Assembly: GCF_005233835.1 (NCBI RefSeq)
Contig: NZ_SZQA01000001.1
Coordinates: forward strand, 496,001 to 560,000
Origin: Herbidospora galbida
GTDB lineage: Bacteria; Actinomycetota; Actinomycetes; Streptosporangiales; Streptosporangiaceae
DNA length: 64,000 bases
Direction of reading: 5' to 3'
Below, in pieces: positions 16,726-24,255 of this stretch. Below the pieces are notes generated by a model that did no database searches, was not told where the DNA came from, and was given only the letters and a program-made list of their open reading frames with translations. Both the position numbers and the translations under genes were made by a program. Position 1 is the first letter of the stretch. The number at the start of each line of letters is the position of its first letter.

Positions 16726-16798
16726 GACGGTCACCCACGTATTGACTGTAATCGATTCAAATGAAATGGTGCGCTTCCAGTCGATTATGGGGGTGCCG

Positions 16799-17254
16799 AT
16801 GTTCGAAGCCGTCCGGACCGGGGCGACGGCCCTGCTCGGGGTGTTCGCCGGGGGGCTGGTGTTCACCGCGCTCGCCCCGTCGCTGCGCTCGCTGCCGGGC
16901 CCCGACTACGTCCGTTACTGGCAGGGGTTGAACGCCGACTACGGGCGGGCCATGCCGGTGCTGTTGCTGTCGTGCCTGGCGCTGCTGGTGGCGACGTGCG
17001 TCATGGCCTATTCGCGCGGCGGGCCGGGGTTCTGGCTGAGCGCCGGCGCGGTGGTGCTCGTCGTCGCGGTGATCGTGCTCACGGTGACGAGACTCGACGC
17101 GCTCAACCGGCTCGCCGACTCGTGGAACCCCGACCTGCTCCCGGCCGACTGGGCGCGGGCGCGGGCGGAATGGTGGAACCTCCATTTTGCCCGCACGGCG
17201 ATGGCCACCGCCGGTTTCTTTCTCCTGCTGCTCGCCCCGGCGCTGCAGGACTGA
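16799..17254 (+). CDS. DUF1772-like four-helix membrane protein
   Basis: About 151 residues with four hydrophobic segments (near 5-25, 48-68, 77-97 and 132-150). The pattern, including the N-terminal GVFAGGLVFTALAPSLRSLP and the conserved WNPDLLPADW-like loop, matches the anthrone-oxygenase-like DUF1772 family. Function in most members is unknown. ATG 16799 is preceded by a GGGGG tract; ATG 16787 in the same frame is an alternative. It is divergent from the TetR gene, its likely regulator. Confidence 0.72.
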   Translation: MFEAVRTGATALLGVFAGGLVFTALAPSLRSLPGPDYVRYWQGLNADYGRAMPVLLLSCLALLVATCVMAYSRGGPGFWLSAGAVVLVVAVIVLTVTRLDALNRLADSWNPDLLPADWARARAEWWNLHFARTAMATAGFFLLLLAPALQD

Positions 17255-17291
17255 CCGAATTCATCGGTCCGCAATTATCGCGGGAAACAGC

Positions 17292-17318
17292 GGAGCCCTT
17301 TCACGGGAAAAGGGCTCC
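17292..17318. terminator. Bidirectional hairpin terminator
   Basis: GGAGCCCTTT (17292-17301) pairs with AAAGGGCTCC (17309-17318), ten perfect pairs between two convergent genes. T-rich bases follow the stem in the plus direction. Confidence 0.65.
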
Positions 17319-17334
17319 GCGTTTATCCATATGG

Positions 17335-18213
17335 TCAGCCCGGCGGGAAGTTGCCGTTCTTGGCGACCGGCAGCGCCAACTGGTTGGCGCCGGTCAGAAC
17401 CGCCTGCTCCGGCGGAAGATTGGCGAGGACGGGGTTGATGTGCCGCAGGGTCAGGCCGACCTGGGGGATGGCGGCGACGTTCAGGTCGAACTTCTCCAGG
17501 TCGATCCACCGCACGATGTTGAAGACGTCGGCGGGGATCTGGTCACCGGCCTTCTGCACCGGCACGCACAGCTGGCGGGCGTAGGTGACCTGGGCGGCGT
17601 GGTTCGGGATCACCGGAGCCAGGACGGGGTTGAGCTGGCGCAGGCCCAGCTGCGTGTTCAGCGAGGTGATCGGGCTGATGCCGTAGCACTTCAGGTCGAT
17701 GTGCCGGACGAGCCGGAGCACGTCCGCCGGCGGGATCGCATTGTTCTTGATGACCGGCACGCAGAGCTGCTGCGGCGAGTTCATGGTGATCTGCGTGCGC
17801 GGGAAGCCCTGGAACAACGGGTTGAGGTGGCTGAGGACCAACCCGGTGTTCACGGTGGTGCCGGAGATCCGGTAGCACGACAGGTCGATGTAGCGGATGA
17901 AGTCGAGCGCGGGCGACGGCGGCACCTGGTTGTTCTTGGCGACCGGGACGCACAGCTGCTCGCGCGGGCCGAGCGTGACGGTCTCGATCGGCAGGTTGGC
18001 CAGCACCGGGTTGATGTGCCGCAGCGTGAGCACGGTGGCCGGCGGCTGGTACTGGCTGGTCTTGAAGCATTCCAGGTCGAGGAACGCCGTCAGCTCCTTC
18101 GGGGTCGGCAGCGTGGCCGCGGTCGCCTGCGGCACGCAGAAGACCACTACGGAGAGCATGGCGACGGTGACGGACGTGATGCGGCGCAGCATCGTTTTCC
18201 GGCGTTTGTGCAT
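17335..18213 (-). CDS. Secreted protein of four tandem Cys-containing repeats
   Basis: 292 residues. After a signal peptide (about 1-33, ending near VPQATA) come four repeats of about 60 residues, each with the pattern (I/L)DLxCxxI...L..(L/I)NPxx...QLCVPVxKN. The first three repeats have the Cys in DLxC and all QLCVPV motifs, while the fourth lacks both (DLEKFDL, QLALPV). The repeat resembles DUF7450-type domains of unknown function found in secreted bacterial proteins. There is a T-rich gap upstream and no operon partner. I cannot assign a function. Confidence 0.75.
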   Translation of the reverse strand: MHKRRKTMLRRITSVTVAMLSVVVFCVPQATAATLPTPKELTAFLDLECFKTSQYQPPATVLTLRHINPVLANLPIETVTLGPREQLCVPVAKNNQVPPSPALDFIRYIDLSCYRISGTTVNTGLVLSHLNPLFQGFPRTQITMNSPQQLCVPVIKNNAIPPADVLRLVRHIDLKCYGISPITSLNTQLGLRQLNPVLAPVIPNHAAQVTYARQLCVPVQKAGDQIPADVFNIVRWIDLEKFDLNVAAIPQVGLTLRHINPVLANLPPEQAVLTGANQLALPVAKNGNFPPG

Positions 18214-18361
18214 TCCGGCTCCAAAAATGAGGGGTCAGGCCTCTTTGACCCTGAGTGTGAGCCGCGATCCACGCGCCTTCAATTTACCGCCGCCGCTATT
18301 TTTTTGTACGAATTACGGCCCGGCGCACCCGCGATATAACATTTCACCGGCGCGCCGGATT

Positions 18362-18910
18362 TCAGATCTCGGGCAGTGAGGGGTCGGGGGTCCACGGAGT
18401 GGGGGCGGTGATGGCCCAGCGTTCGTGGTCACGCCAGGCGCCGTCGATGTAGAGGTAGTCGGCCGACAGGCCCTCGTACCGGAAGCCCAGGCGCCGGACC
18501 AACGCCAGCGACGCCGTGTTGCCCGGCTGGATGTTGGCCTCCAGCCGGTGCAACCGCAGCTCCTCGAAGGCGTGCCGCAGGGTGAGGGTGAGGCCTTCGG
18601 TCATGTACCCGCGTCCCGCCGCCGGCGCGAACGCCGCGTAGCCGATGGACGCGCCCTGGTACCGCCCGCGGATGACCGAGTTGATGTTGACCATGCCGAC
18701 GGCCTCGCCGGTCTCCCTGAGACGGATCAGGAAGCCCAGGTTGGCACCTTCGGCGAAGCGGCCCATCCAGATCTGGAAGGCCTCCGGGTTCGCGGGCAGC
18801 TGCATCCACGGGTGGTGGAGTTCGAGGCTGAGCGCGACGAGGGAGCAGAACTCGTCCTGGTCGGCGACGGTGAACGGGGACAGCTCCACCCGTGACGGCA
18901 TGTCGGACAT
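18362..18910 (-). CDS. RimJ/RimL-type GNAT acetyltransferase
   Basis: 182 residues with the GNAT fold: a strand region around GFLIRLRETGEAVGMVNI, the acetyl-CoA loop near PAAGRGYMTEGL, and GNTASLALVRRLGFRYEG near the C-terminus. It is like enzymes that acetylate protein N-termini or small amines; the substrate is unknown. A TAGGGT box (18918-18923, minus strand) lies seven bases before the ATG with no RBS, so the mRNA looks leaderless. Confidence 0.88.
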   Translation of the reverse strand: MSDMPSRVELSPFTVADQDEFCSLVALSLELHHPWMQLPANPEAFQIWMGRFAEGANLGFLIRLRETGEAVGMVNINSVIRGRYQGASIGYAAFAPAAGRGYMTEGLTLTLRHAFEELRLHRLEANIQPGNTASLALVRRLGFRYEGLSADYLYIDGAWRDHERWAITAPTPWTPDPSLPEI

Positions 18911-18917
18911 GCACCGA

Positions 18918-18923
18918 ACCCTA
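18918..18923 (-). promoter_or_regulatory. -10 box of the GNAT gene, likely leaderless
   Basis: TAGGGT on the minus strand, seven bases before the ATG at 18908-18910; no SD sequence is present. Confidence 0.35.
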
Positions 18924-19961
18924 GGGCCTGTACTGGACCGGCTCCCAGCGGCCCGTCTTCATCGACAGGTAGCAGGCGTCGATGATCTGGTTGACGACCA
19001 CGCCGTCGTCGAAGGTCTCCAGCGGCCTCTCGCCGGCGGCGAAGCGGTCGACGAAGTGCCGCATCTGCTGGGAGAAACCGTACGCCCTGGTCTCCTCCGG
19101 CACCGGGTAGACCCAGCCGGTGTCCGCGTCGGCCTTCTCCACCAGGTAGCCGACGGGCTGGGTGATGAAGCCCCACACCGGCGTCGAGGCGGTGTCGGTG
19201 ACCAGGCGGCCGGCGCTGCCGACGAACTCGTGCCGCAGTTGCATGCCGCCCTTCTCGACCCATGACGACTCGATCGAGGCGACCTGGCCGCCGGCGAACT
19301 TCAGCAGCGCGATGGCGGTGTCCTCGCCGGTGGTCTTGTCCTTGTGGGCCAGCGTCGCGCCCCACGCGAAGACCTCGACGACGGGGTTGTCCTTGCCGAA
19401 GAAGTGCCGGGCCGACTCGACGGTGTGGCAGCCCATGTCCAGCAGCGCGCCGCCGCCGGCCGTCTCGGCGTCCCAGAAATGGGGGGCGTGCGGGCCCGAG
19501 TGGCCCTCGCGGGCGCGCATCCAGAGCACGTCGCCGATGCCGCCGGCCTCGACGATCTCGTGGGCCTTGGCGATGTTCGGCGAGAAGACCGAGCTCTCGG
19601 CGTAGCCGTGCCAGATGCCGGCCTCGGTCACCACCTTGAGGATCTCCTCGGCCTCGGGGCCGGTGCGCGCGAGCGGCTTGGTGCACACGACGCCCTTGCC
19701 GGCGGCGGCCACGTGGCGGACCGCCTCCAGGTGCACCTCGTTCGGCAGCGCGACGACGACGAGGTCCACGGCCGGGTCCTCGCAGAGCGCCTGCATGGTC
19801 TCGTGTGGTCTCGTGTTGCGTCCCGGTCGGGCGGCGAAAGCGGCGGCCCTCTCGGGGGATCGGGAGTAGTGCGCGACGAGCTCCGCACCCTTCACGTCGT
19901 CGAGTGCGTCGGCATAGCACTCGCCGATAAACCCTGCACCGAGCAGGCCGACACCGATCAT
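18921..19961 (-). CDS. Gfo/Idh/MocA-family sugar dehydrogenase
   Basis: 346 residues from ATG 19959-19961 after GGAGGACCAG. The N-terminal Rossmann motif is GLLGAGFIGE, the family lysine lies in CTKPLARTG, and the catalytic-site His is in GALLDMGCHTVE. The enzyme oxidises or reduces a sugar, inositol or amino-sugar-like ring with NAD(P). It is divergent from the sugar ABC operon and shares its intergenic region, so it probably acts on the imported compound. Confidence 0.88.
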   Translation of the reverse strand: MIGVGLLGAGFIGECYADALDDVKGAELVAHYSRSPERAAAFAARPGRNTRPHETMQALCEDPAVDLVVVALPNEVHLEAVRHVAAAGKGVVCTKPLARTGPEAEEILKVVTEAGIWHGYAESSVFSPNIAKAHEIVEAGGIGDVLWMRAREGHSGPHAPHFWDAETAGGGALLDMGCHTVESARHFFGKDNPVVEVFAWGATLAHKDKTTGEDTAIALLKFAGGQVASIESSWVEKGGMQLRHEFVGSAGRLVTDTASTPVWGFITQPVGYLVEKADADTGWVYPVPEETRAYGFSQQMRHFVDRFAAGERPLETFDDGVVVNQIIDACYLSMKTGRWEPVQYRP

Positions 19962-20195
19962 CTGGTCCTCCGGACGCGGTTCCAGGCGGCAAAGGGCACG
20001 CCGTGGTTCGAAAGGTAGCATCACCGTAAACCAAAGCAATACCTCTTGTTACCACCCAGGTCGCCTGTGTACGCTGCCGCATCAGGCGCTGGCCTTCATG
20101 AGAAAGATGTCCTGACGCGAGCCACGGCCGGCCTTCGGCCGTCCGCGTCTCGCTCTGGGGGAGCAAGCGATGACAAAGAAGCGAGAGGCAACCCC
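19962..20195. promoter_or_regulatory. Divergent promoter region of the sugar-import locus
   Basis: 234-bp gap between the dehydrogenase and the binding-protein gene. It contains AAACCA/TACCA half-sites around 20029-20055 that resemble those near the gntR gene at 24 kb, so it may hold a GntR operator. No clean palindrome was found. Confidence 0.35.
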
Positions 20196-21500
20196 ATGCA
20201 TGCAATACGTGCATCCGTTGCGTTGGTCGCGGCAGCGGCTGCCGTCCTGACCGCGGCCTGCGCGCCGTCGGCGACGCCTGTCACCACCGGCGGCAGCGCC
20301 GCCCCGGCCGCCGCCGGGGAGAAGACCGTGCTGACGCTGGGAAGCTGGCGTACCGAGGACCTGGCGATGTGGGAGGACGAGATCCTCCCCGCCTTCGAGA
20401 AGTCCCACCCGAACATCAGCGTGAAGTTCGCGGCGACCAACACCAACGAGTACAACGCGGCGATCCAGTCGCAGGTGGACGGCGGCACCGGCCCCGACCT
20501 CATCACCTGCCGGCCCTACGACGTGAACCGCTCGTGGATCAAGAAGGGCTACTTCGAGAAGCTCGACGGCAAGCCGATGCTCGACTCGTTCGAGCCGCTC
20601 GCGCTCGACCCCTGGTCGGACGACGCGGGCAGCCGCTACTGCCTGCCGACGGCGGCCGTGCTGGCCGGTTTCTACTACAACAAGGACATCTTCGCCGAGC
20701 TCGGCCTCCAGGTGCCCACCACGCAGGACGAGTTCCTCGCGGTGCTCAAGAAGATCAAGGACAACGGCAAGTACACGCCGCTCGCGGTCGGCTCGTCGGA
20801 GTCGTGGCAGCTGGCGTACAACGGCCTCTACAGCATCGGCCCGGTCTACTGGAAGGGCGAGGAGGGCCGCCAGGGCCTGATCAAGGGCACCAAGAAGGTC
20901 ACCGACCCCGACTTCCAGAAGGCCTTCGACGCGTTCGCCGCCTGGAAGCCCTACCTGCCCAAGGGCTTCGAGAGCCTGAAGTACCCGGACATGACGCAGC
21001 TGTTCACGCTCGGCAAGGCCGCGATCCTGCCCGACGGCTCGTGGAACATCAATCAGGTCGCCGTCGACGGGCTCAACGTCGGCGTCTTCGGCCCGCCGAC
21101 CGACGTCCCCGGCGGTGACCGCTACCTGCAGGAGATGCCCGACATGGCGATCGGCATCAGCGCGGCCAGCAAGAACAAGGCCGCCGCCGAGGAATTCCTC
21201 GCCTGGACCGCCACCCCCGAGTTCCTGGAGCTGTACGTCAACAAGCTGCCCGGCTTCTTCTCGATGGCCAAGCAGCCCGTGACGTACACCAACGCCCTGG
21301 CCCAGAGCTTCGCCGACCTGAAGAACGGCGCCAAGCTGACCCCGCGTCTCGGCCTCGACCGGCTCAGCGCCGGCACCCCGCCGTTCGACGACGAGGTGTG
21401 GCGGGTGCTCCAGCTCATGCTCAACGAGGACCTCAGCACGCAGAAGGCGACCGAGGAACTCCAGAAGGGCCTGGCCAGCTGGTACACGCCGCAGCAGTGA
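20196..21500 (+). CDS. Extracellular sugar-binding lipoprotein of an ABC importer
   Basis: 434 residues, family 1 solute-binding protein. The N-terminus is a lipoprotein-like signal with Cys after LTAA (residue 21). The mature part has the family pattern of sugar-binding proteins (LTLGSWRTEDLAMWEDEILPAF near the start, KAAILPDGSWNINQ near residue 275). It captures the substrate at the cell surface and hands it to the two permeases downstream. ATG 20196 has AGAGG nine bases before it; upstream in-frame codons look non-coding. Substrate unknown, perhaps an amino sugar, judging by the kinase and isomerase genes nearby. Confidence 0.9.
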   Translation: MHAIRASVALVAAAAAVLTAACAPSATPVTTGGSAAPAAAGEKTVLTLGSWRTEDLAMWEDEILPAFEKSHPNISVKFAATNTNEYNAAIQSQVDGGTGPDLITCRPYDVNRSWIKKGYFEKLDGKPMLDSFEPLALDPWSDDAGSRYCLPTAAVLAGFYYNKDIFAELGLQVPTTQDEFLAVLKKIKDNGKYTPLAVGSSESWQLAYNGLYSIGPVYWKGEEGRQGLIKGTKKVTDPDFQKAFDAFAAWKPYLPKGFESLKYPDMTQLFTLGKAAILPDGSWNINQVAVDGLNVGVFGPPTDVPGGDRYLQEMPDMAIGISAASKNKAAAEEFLAWTATPEFLELYVNKLPGFFSMAKQPVTYTNALAQSFADLKNGAKLTPRLGLDRLSAGTPPFDDEVWRVLQLMLNEDLSTQKATEELQKGLASWYTPQQ

Positions 21501-21505
21501 GAACC

Positions 21506-21537
21506 GTGCCGGGCCCCCCTCCCTCGGGGCCCGGCAC
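21506..21537 (+). terminator. Intercistronic hairpin after the binding-protein gene
   Basis: GTGCCGGGCCCC pairs with GGGGCCCGGCAC (21506-21517 with 21526-21537), 12 perfect pairs, five bases after the stop codon. It lies inside the operon. Such hairpins usually attenuate transcription or protect the upstream mRNA, so more binding protein than permease is made. Confidence 0.7.
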
Positions 21538-21562
21538 CCTTCTGCGATTCGAAAGGCACGTC

Positions 21563-22441
21563 TTGAACCGGGCCCACTACCGCTACTTCCTCGCGTTCAC
21601 CCTGCCCGCGCTCGTGGTCTACGTGGTGTTCGCGGCGCTCCCGCTGGTGAACTCCATCTGGTACAGCCTGTACGACACCGATTCGGGCGTCGCCAGGTTC
21701 GTCGGCCTGGAGAACTACGTCTACCTGTTCACCAACCCGACGACCAGCGAGCGCTTCTGGAACGCGCTGACCAACAACCTGGAGTTCTTCGCCATCCACC
21801 TGCTCGTCGAGGTGCCGCTCGGCCTGCTGCTGGCCGCGCTGCTCACCTCCGGCAGGCTGCGCCGGTCGACGGGCCTCTACCGGACGTTGTTGTTCATCCC
21901 CACCACCCTGTCGGTGGTGATCGTCGGCTTCGTGTGGCGGCTCATCATCAACCCGCTGTGGGGCCTGGTCGACTTCCCCCTGCTCGGCGACGAGCGCACC
22001 GCGCTGCCGACCATCTCGCTGATGTCGGTCTGGCAGTACGTCGGCATCCCCATGATCTTCCTGTACGCCGCCCTGCTGGCCGTGCCGAACGACGTGCTGG
22101 AGGCCGCCCGGGTCGAGGGATCGGGAGCCTGGTCGACGTTCTGGCGGGTGAAGTTCCCGCTGATCGCGCCGCAGTTCGGGCTGATCGCGATTTTGACGTA
22201 CATCTGGACCTTCAACGGATTCGACCTGGTCTTCGCCCTGAACGGCTCGGCCCCCGGCCCCAACTACAGCACCGACATCCTCGGCACGCTGTTCTACCGC
22301 ACCTTCTTCGGATCGAGCGGGCAACTCTCCGACCTGGACCTTGGCGCGACCGTGGCCAGCGTGATCTTCCTGATCATCCTGATCGTCACCGCCGCCTACT
22401 TCGGGCTGCTGCACCGCCGTCTCAGGAGTTACGAACTGTGA
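21563..22441 (+). CDS. Sugar ABC transporter permease, subunit 1
   Basis: 292 residues with six predicted membrane segments. The start is TTG 21563, preceded by AAAGG. The cytoplasmic EAA loop that contacts the ATPase is visible (VLEAARVEGSGAWSTFWRV). It is a MalF/CUT1-type subunit. Its stop overlaps the GTG start of the second permease (GTGA). Confidence 0.9.
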   Translation: MNRAHYRYFLAFTLPALVVYVVFAALPLVNSIWYSLYDTDSGVARFVGLENYVYLFTNPTTSERFWNALTNNLEFFAIHLLVEVPLGLLLAALLTSGRLRRSTGLYRTLLFIPTTLSVVIVGFVWRLIINPLWGLVDFPLLGDERTALPTISLMSVWQYVGIPMIFLYAALLAVPNDVLEAARVEGSGAWSTFWRVKFPLIAPQFGLIAILTYIWTFNGFDLVFALNGSAPGPNYSTDILGTLFYRTFFGSSGQLSDLDLGATVASVIFLIILIVTAAYFGLLHRRLRSYEL

Positions 22442-23271
22442 GAAACAACCGAGACCGCGCCGGGGCGCTCGTGACGCACGCGCTGCTGATCTTCTTCGCG
22501 CTGCTCGCGGTCGCGCCCATCCTGGTGATCGTGGTCAACTCGTTCAAGACCACGCAGGGCATCTTCGGCCAGCCGTTCGCGCTGCCGAACGCCGACACCT
22601 TCAGCCTCGGCGGCTACGAGCGGGTGTTCACGCGCGGGCAGTTCGTCACCAACTACGGCAACAGCCTCATCGTCACGGTGGGGGCCACGGTGGCCACGCT
22701 GGTGCTGGCGACGCTGGCGGCCTTCGCGCTGACCGAGTACAAGGTGCGGTTCGCGCCGCTCGTGGGCGGGTTCTTCGTGCTGGGCATCATGCTGCCGATC
22801 CGCCTGGGCACCGTGCCGATCATCAAGACGATGATCTCGTGGCAGCTCATGGACACGCTGGTCGCGCTGGTCCTGGTCTACACGGCGATGAGCCTGCCGC
22901 TGGCGATCGCGCTGCTGATGACGTATTTCAAGGCGGTGCCCGGCGCGATCAAGGAGGCCGCGCGCATCGACGGCGCGGGCGAGCTGCGCACCCTGTCGAT
23001 CGTGCTGCCGATGGTGCGGCCGGGCCTGGCGGCGGTGGCGTCGGTGACGATGCTGCCGATCTGGAACGACCTGTGGTTCCCGCTCATCCTCGCGCCGAGC
23101 AAGGAGAACCAGACGGTGACGCTCGGCGTGCAGCAGTTCGTGGGGCAGTTCCTGAACGACTATCCGGCGCTGCTGGGCGCGCTCACGCTGGGCGCGGTGC
23201 CGCTGATCGTGCTGTTCGTGGTGTTCTCGCGGCAGTTCATCCAGGGCCTGAGCGCGGGCATCGGCAAGTGA
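22438..23271 (+). CDS. Sugar ABC transporter permease, subunit 2
   Basis: 277 residues, MalG/CUT1-type, six membrane segments, EAA loop AIKEAARIDGAGELRTL. The GTG start overlaps the previous stop. No ATPase gene follows. In actinomycetes such importers commonly share one MsiK-type ATPase encoded elsewhere, and that is assumed here. Confidence 0.92.
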   Translation: MRNNRDRAGALVTHALLIFFALLAVAPILVIVVNSFKTTQGIFGQPFALPNADTFSLGGYERVFTRGQFVTNYGNSLIVTVGATVATLVLATLAAFALTEYKVRFAPLVGGFFVLGIMLPIRLGTVPIIKTMISWQLMDTLVALVLVYTAMSLPLAIALLMTYFKAVPGAIKEAARIDGAGELRTLSIVLPMVRPGLAAVASVTMLPIWNDLWFPLILAPSKENQTVTLGVQQFVGQFLNDYPALLGALTLGAVPLIVLFVVFSRQFIQGLSAGIGK

Positions 23272-23276
23272 AGACT

Positions 23277-24029
23277 TCAGCGCTGGAAGCTCGTGCGCAG
23301 CCGGTAGCGGTCGCCCCGGTAGCAGACCATCGAGGCGAACAGCGGGGTGTCGCTCGCGCTGTAGACGAGCTGGCGCATCACCAGCACCGGCTTGCCGACC
23401 TCCAGCTGGAGGTGGCCGGCGAGGTAATCGTCGGACTCGCGGGCCTCGATGGTGGCGTTGGCGCGGGCCGGGTGGAGGCCGACGGAGGCGATCTGCTCGT
23501 AGAGCGAGCCGCCGGTGAAGTCGAGCTCGGCGAAGCCGGGCACCAGCTCGGCCGGGACCTGGGTCAGGTCGAGCGCGGTCGGCACGCCGTTGAGCAGGCG
23601 CACCCGCTCCAGCACGAACAGCGGGGTGCCGGGCGCGATGGACAGCTGCTCGGCCTCGTCGAGGTTGGCCGGCACCACCTCGTGGCGCAGCACCGTCGAG
23701 CTGGGCGTCAGGCCCATCTGACGGGCGGTCTCGGTGAACGACTCGAGGCTGTTGGGCCACTCGCGGGCGGGCGCTCCCGCGCTCGGCGCGACATACCAGC
23801 CCCGGCCGTGGGAGGGGCTGAGGATGCCCTCTTCGACCAGGGTGCGCAGCGCCTTGCGCAGGGTGACCCGGCTGATGCCGAGCCGCTCGCACAGTTCGCG
23901 CTCGGGGGGCAGCCGGCCGCCCGGCTTCAGGACGCCGGTGCCCAGCTGCTCTTTGATGAGGTTCACCGCCTGGATCCACAGCGGCTCGGGGTGATCGGCG
24001 TGGATCGACGACGACGTCGGGGCGTTCAC
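23277..24029 (-). CDS. GntR/HutC-family regulator with UTRA domain
   Basis: 250 residues from GTG 24027-24029. The winged-helix HTH is at about 10-75 (RLPPERELCERLGISRVTLRKAL) and the UTRA ligand domain at about 95-245, ending in a typical SMVCYRGDRYRLRT. It lies between the importer genes and the amine oxidase operon and probably controls both. A leaderless promoter and candidate operators are directly upstream. Ligands of HutC-type regulators are often phosphorylated amino sugars such as GlcN6P or GlcNAc6P, which would suit the neighbouring kinase and isomerase. Confidence 0.9.
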   Translation of the reverse strand: MNAPTSSSIHADHPEPLWIQAVNLIKEQLGTGVLKPGGRLPPERELCERLGISRVTLRKALRTLVEEGILSPSHGRGWYVAPSAGAPAREWPNSLESFTETARQMGLTPSSTVLRHEVVPANLDEAEQLSIAPGTPLFVLERVRLLNGVPTALDLTQVPAELVPGFAELDFTGGSLYEQIASVGLHPARANATIEARESDDYLAGHLQLEVGKPVLVMRQLVYSASDTPLFASMVCYRGDRYRLRTSFQR

Positions 24030-24035
24030 GCTCGC

Positions 24036-24065
24036 ATTATCGCGGAACCACCCTCCGGTACGCAA
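24036..24065 (-). promoter_or_regulatory. Leaderless promoter of the gntR gene
   Basis: On the minus strand TTGCGT (24060-24065) is followed after 18 bases by GATAAT (24036-24041), then six bases to the GTG start. Confidence 0.55.
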
Positions 24066-24073
24066 ACCACAGA

Positions 24074-24104
24074 AGACCAGATGAGTCCTGGTTTAGCCTG
24101 GTCT
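24074..24104. promoter_or_regulatory. Candidate GntR operator upstream of gntR
   Basis: AGACCAG (24074-24080) and CTGGTCT (24098-24104) form a 7-bp inverted repeat. The stretch GACCAGATGAGTCC inside it recurs, inverted and nearly identical, directly in front of the amine oxidase gene. Confidence 0.5.
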
Positions 24105-24224
24105 GATATCCCGACAAACACGTAGCTACCGGCATGAACAGGCAGGCCCTCCTGCCGTTACGGTCACCCGAATCCAGCCATTCGGTATCTCCACGCCTCT
24201 ATTGGTATGGTGTGGTACACATTT

Positions 24225-24240
24225 TGGTACTAATCTGGTC
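24225..24240 (-). promoter_or_regulatory. Second copy of the GntR motif, amine oxidase promoter
   Basis: The minus-strand sequence GACCAGATTAGTACCA matches GACCAGATGAGTCC at 24075. It ends just before the first possible start of the amine oxidase gene and could allow co-regulation with gntR. Confidence 0.45.
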
Positions 24241-24255
24241 ATGAGAGGAGTCATC

